Below are positions 35,042 to 45,338 of a stretch of DNA of 64,000 nt, piece after piece; the first letter of the stretch is position 1, and the number at the start of each line of letters is the position of its first letter. The position numbers and the translations under genes are program-made. The stretch spans positions 28,069-92,068 of the forward strand of contig JAGYJJ010000002.1 of NCBI GenBank assembly GCA_018402235.1, in the 5' to 3' direction. A model generated the notes under the pieces. The model was not told the DNA's origin. It made no database searches and saw nothing but the letters and a program-made list of their open reading frames with translations. The DNA is from Candidatus Nanopelagicales bacterium (GTDB taxonomy: Bacteria > Actinomycetota > Actinomycetes > S36-B12).

Positions 35042-35215
35042 CTAGACGTCGAGGACGCGCCGCTTGGCGTAGGTGCCGCACGTGGGGCACGCGGTGTGGG
35101 CGGGGCGCTTTTCCTTGCAGCGGGCGCAGGTCACCAACGTGGGGGTACTGGCTTTCCACTGCGAGCGACGGCTACGCGTGTTGGAACGGGACATCTTGCG
35201 CTTGGGGACTGCCAC
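35042..35215 (-). CDS. rpmF: 50S ribosomal protein L32 (below the ORF-track size cutoff)
   Basis: Own translation from [60 protein letters not shown]; CxxC...CxxC zinc form. Confidence 0.95.
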   Translation of the reverse strand: MAVPKRKMSRSNTRSRRSQWKASTPTLVTCARCKEKRPAHTACPTCGTYAKRRVLDV

Positions 35216-35244
35216 GATTCTTCCTCTTCTCGGGTGGCCGCAGC

Positions 35245-35850
35245 CTAACGGACCGAGTCAGGGTCCCCCTCGGGCGGGTTTTGCCCAGGATCGGAGAGCA
35301 AGGACTCCAGGGCCGACCAACGAGGGTCGGTGACCGGGTGGTTGTGGGGATTACCTTCCAAACGTTCCCCGCATTCGACGCAAATCCCGGCGCAATCGGG
35401 TGAGCACAGCGGCGCCAGCGGCAGGGCAAGCACGATGGCATCTCGCAAAGTCTCTTCCAGATCGATGGTGTCGTCCACCACCACTGGGGTGTCTTCGTCC
35501 TCGTCGCCGGATTCGATGATCGCCCCGCGAGCGTCAGTTGCCGGATACCGATACATCTGCTCAAGTGCCACGGATTCTGACCACGAGGTCTCTTCCAGAC
35601 ATCGCGAACACTCCGCAAGGACTTCGACGTCGGCTATTCCACTCACCCAGATGCCTTCCATCACCGATTCAAGGGTGATGTCGAGATCTAGCGGCGAGCC
35701 CTCGGGAACGCGGGCTAAGGCAACCACCATGTCCGCCGGCGCCGGCAACTCCTTGGCGACCGGCAGCATCGAGCCCGGTTGCCGCGAGAGTCGAGAGACG
35801 TCGACGATGGTGGCTTTGACCCCGCCGGCCGCCGAACGCGGACCGGCCAC
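35245..35850 (-). CDS. YceD/DUF177 family protein
   Basis: [10 protein letters not shown]...[16 protein letters not shown]; adjacent to rpmF as usual. Confidence 0.9.
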   Translation of the reverse strand: MAGPRSAAGGVKATIVDVSRLSRQPGSMLPVAKELPAPADMVVALARVPEGSPLDLDITLESVMEGIWVSGIADVEVLAECSRCLEETSWSESVALEQMYRYPATDARGAIIESGDEDEDTPVVVDDTIDLEETLRDAIVLALPLAPLCSPDCAGICVECGERLEGNPHNHPVTDPRWSALESLLSDPGQNPPEGDPDSVR

Positions 35851-35852
35851 GG

Positions 35853-36371
35853 TCAGTACTCCCCGCGGCCTTGATCGACGTTGGCGTCGAAGAAGTCATC
35901 ACCTTCGACGGGGGCGAGGTCCTCGTACATTTGGCTGCGAATGCGTTCGCGACCTCGATCAACCGTCTGCAAGGTCTTTTGCAAAGTGATCTCGAAACTC
36001 GCCAACTTCGCGTCGATGTAATCGTCGGTCTCTTGGCGCATCCGGCCGGTGTCTCCGATGGTGTCGGTGCGCAAAGCCTCGGCCTCGGCCACTGCCGCCA
36101 GGTACACCTCATGTTCGGACACCATTTTGTCCGCTTCGGTTCGTGCCCGCTCGAGGATGCGATCTGCTTCGCGCCGGCCGTCTTGGACAACAGCCTCGCG
36201 ATCGGCGAGCAGCTCATCGGCCCGGTGCACCGACTCCGGCAGCAACTGGCGGATCTCGTCGATCAAATCCAGCACCTGGGTTCGGTTCACCACACACGAT
36301 GCCGACAACGGCATGGACTTGGCATCCTCGATGAGGACCGTCAACTCATCGAGCCTCTCTTGGACGTCCAC
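35853..36371 (-). CDS. Coiled-coil DivIVA-like protein (SepIVA-like by sequence type and position)
   Basis: Heptad-rich DELLADREAVVQDGRREADRILERARTEADKMVSEHEVY; next to DUF177/rpmF and coaD. Confidence 0.65.
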   Translation of the reverse strand: MDVQERLDELTVLIEDAKSMPLSASCVVNRTQVLDLIDEIRQLLPESVHRADELLADREAVVQDGRREADRILERARTEADKMVSEHEVYLAAVAEAEALRTDTIGDTGRMRQETDDYIDAKLASFEITLQKTLQTVDRGRERIRSQMYEDLAPVEGDDFFDANVDQGRGEY

Positions 36372-36445
36372 TCCTAGCCCCTCCTGTTACTCGCCACTAT
36401 CGCGCAGCGGCATCTCGTGATACCGACCGATGTTGACACCGGCTC

Positions 36446-36925
36446 TCACATTGTGTCGGAGAACTTGGCCGGGAGGCGCTCCAACACGGCTTGCGGAACC
36501 AAGCCCTCCACATCGCCTCCATAGCGGGAGATCTCCTTGATCAGGCTGGAGGATAGGAAGCTGAATTGCGGGTTGGTGGATACGAAGAGCGTCTCCACAT
36601 CGGCCAGGCGATAGTTCATCTGGGCCATCTGTAGTTCGTAGTCGAAATCGCTGATTGCTCGAAGACCCTTGACGATCGCTTGGATCTCGTGCTCGCGGCA
36701 GTAGTCGACCAGGAGGCCGTGGAAGGAGTCGACTCGCACGTTGGGCAACGACGACGTCACCTCACGCAAGATTTCCATTCGCTCATCAACGGAGAACAAG
36801 CCCGACTTCGTGCGGTTCACCAGCACCGCAACGGTCACTTCATCGGCGATCTGCGCTGCGCGCTTGAACACGTCGAGATGTCCATTGGTGACAGGATCGA
36901 AGGATCCCGGACAGATCACTTTCAC
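36446..36925 (-). CDS. coaD: Phosphopantetheine adenylyltransferase
   Basis: VKVICPGSFDPVTNGHLDVFKRA; GTG start overlapping rsmD stop. Confidence 0.95.
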   Translation of the reverse strand: MKVICPGSFDPVTNGHLDVFKRAAQIADEVTVAVLVNRTKSGLFSVDERMEILREVTSSLPNVRVDSFHGLLVDYCREHEIQAIVKGLRAISDFDYELQMAQMNYRLADVETLFVSTNPQFSFLSSSLIKEISRYGGDVEGLVPQAVLERLPAKFSDTM

Positions 36926-37525
36926 GCGGACCTCACAGCGGCTTCGCTTTGCTTCTCGGGCACTCGACCGTACCAAAGCGCGGTGTCGCCGTACCGGCGT
37001 TGCTCGACCTCGTGAACCATCACCGGGAAGGGCGAACCCGAACGGATGCTGCGTTCGACGATGATCACTGCCTCGTCTGCGAACCACCCGGACGCATGCG
37101 CAACCGCCAGGTCCGTTGCGACCGATGCATCCGACACCTCGTAGGGAGGGTCCGCGAACACAACATCGAAAGGCCCACCAGGCGGCGGTCCTGCTATGGC
37201 TGCGGCGATGCTGGATCGCACCACGAGCACGCCCCCGGCCCCGAGGTTCGCGACGTTTGCTTCGATGACATCAACCGCTGCTTTTGCCTTGTCAATCGCC
37301 AGTATCCGATCAACACCCCTGCTCCATGCCTCGAGCGCAACCGCACCTGAGCCGGCCCACAGATCACCCACGCTCACATCCGTCCAGTGGCGGCCCGTCC
37401 GCTAGCAGCTTCGACTCAATCGTGGCGAACATCGCTTCGCGCACTCGATCCGACGTTGGACGCGTCCCAGACGTGGGTACCGAGAGTCGACGACCTCGGG
37501 CGCTCCCGGCGATGATGCGCGTCAC
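36922..37525 (-). CDS. rsmD: 16S rRNA (guanine(966)-N(2))-methyltransferase RsmD, split by an apparent frameshift
   Basis: Own translation of 37525-37382: VTRIIAGSARGRRLSVPTSGTRPTSDRVREAMFATIESKLLADGPPLD, then frame change into ...VGDLWAGSGAVALEAWSRG...VVFADPPYEV (ORF 36922-37377). Confidence 0.88.
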
Positions 37526-39807
37526 GCCTTTTCCAAAAAATCGGCCTGTTCGGCATCCAATGTGGTCATCGCCGCACGCAACTGGGGATGCTCGGTCAAT
37601 CCTGGATCAGTATCAAGGATCTGCTCGGCTACCTCACGCGCCTGTTCGATCACCGCGACATCTTCGACTACCCGCAGTAAGCGCAGCGACGAACGCATCC
37701 CCGATTGGGATCCACCGAGCACATCGCCCTCACGCCTGATTTCCAGATCACGCTGGGCTAACTCGAAGCCATCACGAGTACTAGCCACCGCGTCAAGTCG
37801 TTCACGCGTGGGGCTGCCGTGCAGTGCGGAGCTGACCAGCAGGCACACACCTGGCAATGAACCACGGCCAATGCGGCCGCGCAATTGATGCAACTGCGAG
37901 ATGCCGAAGCGATCGGCGTCCAAGACCACCATCATGGTTGCGAGCGGAACATCCACTCCCACCTCGATCACTGTGGTCGACACAACCAGATCTATCGCAC
38001 CACTCGCCAGACCAGCCATGACGGTGTCCTTTTCTTCAGCGGACAACCGGCCGTGCAGCGGTTCGATCCGCGCATCCGGCAGCCGGGTGCGCGCCTGGAT
38101 CAAAACCTCCTCCACCGTGGCGACATCACGAGAAGTTGTCTCCGATTCCTCGTCGGCATCTTTGGCGTCGATGCGCGGGCACACCACGAATACTCGGTGC
38201 CCCGCGGCTATCTCCTCCCCCGCGCGTTCCCACAACCGGTCCACATGGCGCGGCTGGGTACTTGGGTCCACCACGTGGGTGGTCACCTCAGCACGACCAG
38301 CGGGCACTTGAGCGAGAGTTGAAATATCCAGATCACCGAACACTGTCATGGCAACGGTGCGCGGAATCGGTGTTGCGGTCATCACCAGAACATGTGGGTG
38401 CGTGCCATCAGGGGCTCGCTGAGCCAACGCCGCACGTTGTTCAACCCCGAATCGATGCTGTTCATCGATGACCACCAAACCGAGGCGATGGAACTCGACA
38501 CTTTCTTCCAAGAGCGCGTGCGTGCCCACGATCAATCCTGCCCGGCCAGAGGCGATTGCATCGAGTGCATCACGTCGCTGGGCGGACCTCGCTGATCCGG
38601 TGAGGAGGACCACGGATGTGCCGCCATCGAGCCCACCACCCATCAGTGAGTCCGATTCGGCTAACGGACCGAGCAGGCGGCGGATACCCGCAGCGTGTTG
38701 CCCAGCGAGCACCTCGGTGGGTGCAAGCAGTACCGCCTGCCCACCTGCCGCCACCACATCCAGCATTGCTCGAACGGCCACCACGGTCTTGCCGCTACCC
38801 ACGTCGCCTTGGAGCAGCCGCTGCATCGGCACATCGCGGGCGAGGTCGATCGAGATTTCCGAACCGACATCGCGCTGACCTTCGGTCAAGTCAAAAGGAA
38901 GTGCATCATCGAAGGCCGCACGCAGATCAGAGCCTGCCGCCGGCTGGACACTCGCGCGATAGCCGCTGGACAGGCTTCGACGCTCCACCAGCGTCGACTG
39001 CAGCACCAATGCTTCTTCGAAAGCAAGACGATGACGAGCACGCTCAACGTCAGATAGGGCGCTGGGCCGGTGAATTCCCTCGAGCGCGGTAACGACGTCC
39101 ACAAGTTCGAGGTCCGAACGAATGTGATCGGGGATCGCATCGGGGACAGCATCCGCGGTCAAGGTGTCCAAAACCAGCCCGATCGAGGATTGGATCTGCC
39201 AGCTAGTGATCGATTTGGAGGAGCGATAGACGGGGATGATGGCTCCAGCGAAGCGATCCACTTGGTCGTCGTCTGTCTTAGATGCGTCGTCGGACAAGAG
39301 CAGATACTGCGGATGCGCGAGTTGTCGTTTGTCGCGGTAAGAACTGATGGTTCCTGCGAACAGACCCCGATCCCCCACGCGCAGTTCGCGCTCACGCCAC
39401 GGTTGGTTGAAGAACGTGATGGTCAAGGAATCCGTGCCATCGCTCACCAAGACCTCGAGGACCGAACCCTTTTTGGCGCGCATCCGGCGCGATGTGACCG
39501 AGGCGATGTCCGCGACGATCGTTACGTGGTCGCCGTCGTGCAGCCCCGCGATCGCGGTCAACTCGCCCCGCTCGGCGTAGCGCCGGGGATAGTGGTGAAT
39601 CAGATCACCCACGGTGGTCAGACCCAGCCCACGCTCGAGGGCCCCGGCAGTCCGACCGCCCAGGACTCCGCGCAGTTTGGTGTCTACCCACGCCGTCACA
39701 GCCTGGACGCTACCGGCGCACGGGGGGCTGCCGGCCGCCGAGCGCGCCGGATCGGTTATCCTTACGCGGCTTGGATACAAACTCTCAGAACCAACCCTCA
39801 GAACCAA
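37522..39807 (-). CDS. recG: ATP-dependent DNA helicase RecG
   Basis: QRLLQGDVGSGKTVVAVRAML, VIDEQHRFGVEQRAAL, TATPIPRTVAMTVFGDLD. Confidence 0.96.
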   Translation of the reverse strand: MVLRVGSESLYPSRVRITDPARSAAGSPPCAGSVQAVTAWVDTKLRGVLGGRTAGALERGLGLTTVGDLIHHYPRRYAERGELTAIAGLHDGDHVTIVADIASVTSRRMRAKKGSVLEVLVSDGTDSLTITFFNQPWRERELRVGDRGLFAGTISSYRDKRQLAHPQYLLLSDDASKTDDDQVDRFAGAIIPVYRSSKSITSWQIQSSIGLVLDTLTADAVPDAIPDHIRSDLELVDVVTALEGIHRPSALSDVERARHRLAFEEALVLQSTLVERRSLSSGYRASVQPAAGSDLRAAFDDALPFDLTEGQRDVGSEISIDLARDVPMQRLLQGDVGSGKTVVAVRAMLDVVAAGGQAVLLAPTEVLAGQHAAGIRRLLGPLAESDSLMGGGLDGGTSVVLLTGSARSAQRRDALDAIASGRAGLIVGTHALLEESVEFHRLGLVVIDEQHRFGVEQRAALAQRAPDGTHPHVLVMTATPIPRTVAMTVFGDLDISTLAQVPAGRAEVTTHVVDPSTQPRHVDRLWERAGEEIAAGHRVFVVCPRIDAKDADEESETTSRDVATVEEVLIQARTRLPDARIEPLHGRLSAEEKDTVMAGLASGAIDLVVSTTVIEVGVDVPLATMMVVLDADRFGISQLHQLRGRIGRGSLPGVCLLVSSALHGSPTRERLDAVASTRDGFELAQRDLEIRREGDVLGGSQSGMRSSLRLLRVVEDVAVIEQAREVAEQILDTDPGLTEHPQLRAAMTTLDAEQADFLEKA

Positions 39808-39817
39808 CCCTAAGAAC
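39784..39817. repeat. 13-bp tandem repeat upstream of rpmB (CTCAGAACCAACC x2 + partial)
   Basis: ctcagaaccaacc|ctcagaaccaacc|ctaagaac read directly. Confidence 0.85.
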
Positions 39818-39856
39818 GATTCCCCGGCTATGGCCGGTTATCTCAAGGAGTGCACC

Positions 39857-40045
39857 GTGGCTGCCACCTGCGACGTCTGCGGCAAGGGACCCGGCTTCGG
39901 GCACAACATCTCGCACTCCCACCGCCGGACCAAGCGCCGCTGGAACCCGAACATCCAGCGCGTGCGCACCCTCGTCGGTGCCACCCCCAAGCGGATGAAC
40001 GTGTGCACCTCGTGCATCAAGGCCGGCAAGGTCACCCGCGCCTAG
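39857..40045 (+). CDS. rpmB: 50S ribosomal protein L28
   Basis: VAATCDVCGKGPGFGHNISHSHRRTKRRWNPNIQRVR...CTSCIKAGKVTRA; SD caaggag. Confidence 0.96.
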   Translation: MAATCDVCGKGPGFGHNISHSHRRTKRRWNPNIQRVRTLVGATPKRMNVCTSCIKAGKVTRA

Positions 40046-40075
40046 CGTCGCGTTCCACCGGCTCGCGGATGCCGA

Positions 40076-41053
40076 TCACGTGAAATGCGTGAATCCAGCT
40101 GAACCCTCGAATTCGGCCAAATCCACCGTGACTTGGGCTGGACCATCGCTCACAACGCCGATCGCAACGAACCCCTTCGGCAGTTTCTTCTTTGCCGGCA
40201 GGCACGCAACCAGTGCATGGTCGTCTCCGCCGGTCAACATCCAGATCCGCGGGTCGACGTTGTAGGCCGAAGCTGCAGCCTGCAGCGGTTCGGGTATCTC
40301 GAGCTCTTCGCCTCGCACGTCGATGGAAACCCCAGACGCGTGCGCAATGTGGCCAAGGTCGGCTAGCAGTCCATCGCTTACGTCGATCATGGCTGTCGCT
40401 CCCGCCGCAGCTGCGCGCGGGCCTGCCGTGTAGTCGATCACCGGGTACCGGTGAGCATCGACGAGAAGTTTGGGTGACCGAAAGCCGCGACCCAAGACGG
40501 CAAGGCCGGCGGCGGCTCAGCCCAGCCGACCACAGACCGCCACCACATCCCCCGGGCGAGCCCCTCCCCGCGTGACGGCCGACCGATCCTCCAGCGAGCC
40601 GAGAGCGGTAACAGAGAACACGACCGCATCGGCTTCAGTCGTGTCCCCGCCGACCAAAACCGCTCCGGCTCGTTCTGCTTCTTCTTTCAGGCCTGCGGCT
40701 GCCTCGATCAACCAGGTTGCTGGCAGGTCACCGGGCGCGGCAACGCCCACGAGCAGCGTGGTTGAGACCGCGCCCATGGCGTTGATGTCGGACAGGCTCG
40801 CTGCAGCAGCCCGGCGTCCGATGTCAATCGAGGTGGACCAATCACGACGAAAGTGTTTGCCCTCGACGAGTACATCGACACACGCCACCACTCGGCCGTC
40901 GGGGCACCTCACAACAGCAGCATCATCGCCGGGACCAATCTCAACGACGTCGGAGGCAGGGACGTCCGAGATCAGACGCTCGATAAGTGCGAACTCACCA
41001 ACATCGCGCAGCGTTCTTTCACTGCTTCCCTCGCGTGTTCGCTCGTCCGCCAT
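40076..41053 (-). CDS. thiL: Thiamine-monophosphate kinase interrupted by an in-frame TGA
   Basis: N-part 40517-41053 (VEIGPGDDAAVV, VLVGGDTTEADAVVFSV) ends ...VCGRLG-TGA; same frame continues AAAGLAVLGRGFRSPKLLVDAHRYP...MIDVSDGLLADLGHIA to 40076. Confidence 0.92.
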
Positions 41054-41081
41054 AACCCCACCTTCGAAGTACGCTGCTGCA

Positions 41082-41510
41082 GTGATCGCGTCAGCCTATG
41101 TCGTGCACGGTGCAATCATCGCGAGCGTGGGCATCCTGACACTGTCGGGATGTTCTAGGCCGGTCGCGGTCCAAGCACCAGCCACCACATTCGCTTGTGA
41201 GCCGGTCTTGGCGGCCGCTCCCATACGACTTTTAGGCGAACTGCAGCGCGAGACGACTCCACGCGAGGCTGCCGCAGTCGCCTGGGGGGATCCGCCGATC
41301 GTGATCGTGTGCGGTATCGAGTTTGAGACTCCACCCGATGCCCAAGTGCTCACCATCGAAGGTGTCGACTGGGTGGTGGAAATGACCGAGGCCGGAAGCG
41401 TGTTCACAACCGTGTCCTCCCAGCCCACGGTCCAAGTCCGAGTACCTGTGGCCTACCGCCCTGAGATCGATGCCGTGGTGGAGATCACCCCCACCCTGCC
41501 TATGCGATGA
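41082..41510 (+). CDS. DUF3515-like predicted lipoprotein
   Basis: GTG start; VIASAYVVHGAIIASVGILTLSGC lipobox; thiL-lipoprotein-ddl order conserved in actinobacteria. Confidence 0.7.
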   Translation: MIASAYVVHGAIIASVGILTLSGCSRPVAVQAPATTFACEPVLAAAPIRLLGELQRETTPREAAAVAWGDPPIVIVCGIEFETPPDAQVLTIEGVDWVVEMTEAGSVFTTVSSQPTVQVRVPVAYRPEIDAVVEITPTLPMR

Positions 41511-41517
41511 TCGGTAG

Positions 41518-42108
41518 ATGCCTCGGATCGAAGCACCCACGATCGCTGAACACCGCGATCAGCGCCGCGCCGCCTTGTTAGCGGCGGGCCATGAGTTGGT
41601 TCTATCCGGCGGCCCCCGGGCGGTCACTATGACTGCCGTCGCCGCCCGCGCCGGACTGTCTCGAACGGCCGTCTATGAGTACTTCGCCTCGACCGAGGAT
41701 CTGCTGGCGGCCGTGCTGGGTGAGCGCATGACAGCGTGGACCGCGGAGGTTGAAGGTGAACTCGCTGCGGCTCAAAACCCACAGGAGAAGGTCGCTACAT
41801 ACGTCCGGGTGTCGCTGGAGTTGATCAAGGATGGAAGCCACGGTCTGCTCGTGCTTTTGAGCGCCGAGACATTACCCACGCACGTGCGGCGCCAACTGTC
41901 CGAATTGCACGCGACGTTGGCCGCACCTTTAAGTTCGGCTGTCCGAGACCTCGGCGTGCCCGACGTTGATCTTGCTACCCGATACGTCCAAGGCGTGGTG
42001 GAGGCTGCCGCGCGCAGAATCGAACCCGGTCAAGACATCTTCGCCGAGACATCCACGGCCACTCAGTTCGTGATTGCTGGCGTGCAGGCATTGGCGAGCG
42101 ACTCCTAG
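41518..42108 (+). CDS. TetR/AcrR family transcriptional regulator
   Basis: N-terminal HTH AAVTMTAVAARAGLSRTAVYEYFASTEDLLAAVL. Confidence 0.9.
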   Translation: MPRIEAPTIAEHRDQRRAALLAAGHELVLSGGPRAVTMTAVAARAGLSRTAVYEYFASTEDLLAAVLGERMTAWTAEVEGELAAAQNPQEKVATYVRVSLELIKDGSHGLLVLLSAETLPTHVRRQLSELHATLAAPLSSAVRDLGVPDVDLATRYVQGVVEAAARRIEPGQDIFAETSTATQFVIAGVQALASDS

Positions 42109-42118
42109 CACTCACGCT

Positions 42119-43207
42119 TCACCGCAAGCCCGGTGAACGCCCCAATGCCTGTTGGACGAGATCGACCACGAGCTCGGTGTAGCCCACCCCCGACTCCTGC
42201 CACATGCGCGGAAACATCGAGATGGGCGTGAACCCCGGCATCGTATTGAGTTCGCTTACCACCACACCGTCACTGGTGATGAAGAAGTCCACGCGCGCGA
42301 GCCCCTCACAACCTGTTTCAATGAAGCACCGCCTCGCCAACTCTCTGACGGATTCACTGATCGGCGTTGGAATGTTCGCCGGCACAATCAATTCAGCGCC
42401 CTCGGCAACGTACTTGGCGTCGAAGTCATAGAAGTTGAAGCCTTCCTTGACTTTGATCTCAGCGCACACGCTGACATCGATTTCCCCATCACTACGTTGT
42501 CGAAGTCCGCACTCAATCTCTCGCGCATCGGCCATGGCAGTCTCCACGATTACTCGTGGGTCGTGTGCTCGCGCCGCTTCGATGGCGCCCTCGAGTGCAT
42601 CATCTCCGTCGCTAGCCCTATCCACACGGGTGATACCCATAGAAGATCCTGCGCGCGAGGGCTTGACGAACACGACCGATCCGAGCCGATCGATTTCGGC
42701 GAGCACCTTCGCCCGATGGGAGTACCAGGCGCGGGAATCGACATAGACCCAGTCGGGAACAGCAACGCCGGCGGCACGTAGAACCGTCTTGAGTGTGACC
42801 TTGTCCATGCACAATGCAGATGCCAGGACACCGGACCCCACATAGGGCAATCCAGCGAGTTCGAGCAGCCCTTGGACGGTCCCATCTTCACCCCATGGAC
42901 CGTGGAGCACGGGGAAGACGACATCCACCTGCTCCAGCTTCCCGTCGATCAATACCCCGGCTACGGATGGATCACTAGGAATCAGCACATCAGCGGCACC
43001 TGAGTCGACAACCGGCAGCGGCACGGCGCGCAACTGTTCGGGTGATCCGTCGTATCGGACCATCCCGGCGGAAGGCGTTACCGCAATAGGCACAACGTCG
43101 TACCCCGCGTCTGCCAGCGTTTGCCATACGGCCGCCCCGCTGATGCACGAGATCGAGTGCTCGCTGCTGCGTCCACCGAACAGGACGGCCACACGAACCG
43201 GGGACAT
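42119..43207 (-). CDS. ddl: D-alanine--D-alanine ligase
   Basis: VAVLFGGRSSEHSISCISG, VFPVLHGPWGEDGTVQGLLELAGLPYVGSGV, ELNTMPGFTPISMFPRMW. Confidence 0.96.
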   Translation of the reverse strand: MSPVRVAVLFGGRSSEHSISCISGAAVWQTLADAGYDVVPIAVTPSAGMVRYDGSPEQLRAVPLPVVDSGAADVLIPSDPSVAGVLIDGKLEQVDVVFPVLHGPWGEDGTVQGLLELAGLPYVGSGVLASALCMDKVTLKTVLRAAGVAVPDWVYVDSRAWYSHRAKVLAEIDRLGSVVFVKPSRAGSSMGITRVDRASDGDDALEGAIEAARAHDPRVIVETAMADAREIECGLRQRSDGEIDVSVCAEIKVKEGFNFYDFDAKYVAEGAELIVPANIPTPISESVRELARRCFIETGCEGLARVDFFITSDGVVVSELNTMPGFTPISMFPRMWQESGVGYTELVVDLVQQALGRSPGLR

Positions 43208-43263
43208 GGCGGCACGGTAGCGGTCGTGGACCCCGTTCTCGCACGCCCCACTACGGTCCCACC

Positions 43264-44334
43264 ATGGAACGCATCGACCTGTCTACCGTCGCGGTGACCG
43301 CCGGGCGCCCCGCGCGGGTGCCCGATGCCCCGCTGAATACCCCTATCGTGCCCGCTTCATCATTCGTGGCCGGCGGACCAACGGAATACGCGCGCGAAGG
43401 TGGTCCCACCGTGGAGGCCTTCGAATCACTCGTTGCCGGTCTGGAATCGGTGAACCTGCCCCACGCCGCCCAAGCGATCGCCTTCTCCTCAGGCATGGCA
43501 GCCGCCGAGGCCGTCCTCGACCTTGTGCCCCTACACGGTCGGGTCATCGCACCGACCACCACCTACACCGGTGTAGCAGTTCGACTGCGCGAACTGCACG
43601 CCAAAGGGACCATCGAGTTAACGCTCGTCGACGTCACCGAAACCGCACGCATCGGAAGCGAACTCGCGGCAGGTGCCGATCTGCTGTGGTTGGAATCGCC
43701 CACCAATCCGCTGCTAGAAGTAGCAGACCTACCCAGGCTCCTCGCAGCGGCACAGGCGGCCGGCGTGCGTTCGGTAGTGGACAACACGTTCGCCACCCCG
43801 GTGCTGCAACGACCATTGGAAATGGGTGCGGATCTTGTTCTGCACAGCGCCACGAAGGGACTGTCCGGGCACTCGGACCTTTTGATGGGAGTGCTGGTCA
43901 CCAGCAGTACCGAGCTGCTCGAGCAGTTGCATGTGCGCAGAGTGCTACTCGGTGCCGCTCCCAGCCCATTCGATACCTATCTGGCGATCCGGGGCATACG
44001 AACGCTCGCACTACGCGTTGATCGCGCCCGGCACAGCGCTGAATTACTCGCTATTCGACTCGCCGAGATTTCGAGTGTCAGCAACGTTCGTCAGTTCGGC
44101 ACGATGATCTCGATCGAATTGGGCGGTAACGTCGAACTGGCCGAGAAGTTTTGCTCGCGCACAAGCATCTGGGTACACGCCACGAGTTTGGGTGGGGTGG
44201 AGTCATCACTGGAACGACGACGACGCTGGTCCCTGGAATCAGAGCACGTGCCTGAGGATCTCGTGCGGCTGTCCGTGGGAATCGAAGATCCAGAGGATTT
44301 GTGGGCAGACCTTCGTCAGGCCATCGAGGGCTAA
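43264..44334 (+). CDS. Trans-sulfuration-type PLP enzyme (cystathionine gamma-synthase/lyase-like)
   Basis: AFSSGMAAAEAVLDLV, WLESPTNPLLEVADL, VVDNTFATPVLQRPLEMGADLVLHSATKGLSGHSD. Confidence 0.9.
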   Translation: MERIDLSTVAVTAGRPARVPDAPLNTPIVPASSFVAGGPTEYAREGGPTVEAFESLVAGLESVNLPHAAQAIAFSSGMAAAEAVLDLVPLHGRVIAPTTTYTGVAVRLRELHAKGTIELTLVDVTETARIGSELAAGADLLWLESPTNPLLEVADLPRLLAAAQAAGVRSVVDNTFATPVLQRPLEMGADLVLHSATKGLSGHSDLLMGVLVTSSTELLEQLHVRRVLLGAAPSPFDTYLAIRGIRTLALRVDRARHSAELLAIRLAEISSVSNVRQFGTMISIELGGNVELAEKFCSRTSIWVHATSLGGVESSLERRRRWSLESEHVPEDLVRLSVGIEDPEDLWADLRQAIEG

Positions 44335-45338
44335 CTCAAATCAGACTCAGCCTTGGTGTCGCGCGCCATGAATGCCGCGGCCATCACCGTGGGCGAGTGC
44401 CCATGGTGCAAGACGTTCACCACCTGTTCGGTGATAGGCATCTCGACCCCATGCGCACGCGCCAACTCCAAAATTGGCGTGCAGCTCTTGTAGGCCTCAC
44501 AGGTTTGTCGGGTGATATCGATCGTCTCCTGGACGGTCAGGCCGGAACCGATGTTCTCCCCGAAAGTGCGATTCCTCGATAGCGGCGACTGACAGGTCGC
44601 CACGAGGTCACCAACCCCTGCCAAACCCTGAAAGGTGAGTGGATCGGCACCCAGAGCAACTCCAAGCCGAGCCATTTCCGCCAAGCCGCGGGTGATGAGA
44701 GATGCCTGGGAGTTCTCACCCAGTCCCATACCCACCGCCATGCCGTTGGCCACCGCGATCACGTTTTTGACCGATCCACCGATCTCGGTGCCCACCACAT
44801 CCGCCGTCCAGTAGGGGCGGAAGTAGTTGGTGGTGCACAGGCTCTGCACGCGCATCGCGGTAGCAGCATCCGCGCAGGCCACAGTGGTGGCGGTTGGTTG
44901 TCGTTGAGCGATCTCGCGAGCGAGGTTCGGACCGGAGACGACTGCCACGTTCCCCGGGGCCGTACCCAACACCTGTTCAATGACCTGACTCATGCGCATC
45001 GAGGTTCCGATCTCGATGCCCTTGATGAGCGAGATGATCACAGCAGACGAGGCTATCGAGTCTTGCCACTGCACCAGGTTCGCCCGAACCACCTGCGACG
45101 GCATGGCCAATACCACATACTCGGCGCCCGCCAATGCATCCTCTGCGGACAAGGTGGCCGAAACATTGGGTGGTAACTCAACACCGGGATGATACGTGCG
45201 GTTTTGGTGGAGCGTAGTGATTTGCTCAACGGTCTTGGGATCACGCGACCAGATCGTGACGTCACAGCCAGCGTGTCCGAGCACCATGGCGAAAGCCGTT
45301 CCCCATGAACCCGAACCGAGCACGGCAACGCGTGTCAT
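44331..45338 (-). CDS. gpsA: NAD(P)-dependent glycerol-3-phosphate dehydrogenase
   Basis: VAVLGSGSWGTAFAMVLGHAGCDVTIWSRD, SGPNLAREIAQRQPTATTVA, GSVKNVIAVANGMAVGMGLGENSQASLITRGLAEM. Confidence 0.96.
   Translation of the reverse strand: MTRVAVLGSGSWGTAFAMVLGHAGCDVTIWSRDPKTVEQITTLHQNRTYHPGVELPPNVSATLSAEDALAGAEYVVLAMPSQVVRANLVQWQDSIASSAVIISLIKGIEIGTSMRMSQVIEQVLGTAPGNVAVVSGPNLAREIAQRQPTATTVACADAATAMRVQSLCTTNYFRPYWTADVVGTEIGGSVKNVIAVANGMAVGMGLGENSQASLITRGLAEMARLGVALGADPLTFQGLAGVGDLVATCQSPLSRNRTFGENIGSGLTVQETIDITRQTCEAYKSCTPILELARAHGVEMPITEQVVNVLHHGHSPTVMAAAFMARDTKAESDLS

Noticed and set aside
40076-41053. Genome-wide reassignment of TGA to Trp suggested by thiL
   Set aside because: Many intact genes in the window end at TGA and Trp is otherwise encoded by TGG; a single event is more likely error or mutation.
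40470-41082. N-terminal 204 codons of the 346-aa plus ORF
   Set aside because: Antisense to thiL; only the part from the GTG at 41082 (lipoprotein) looks coding.
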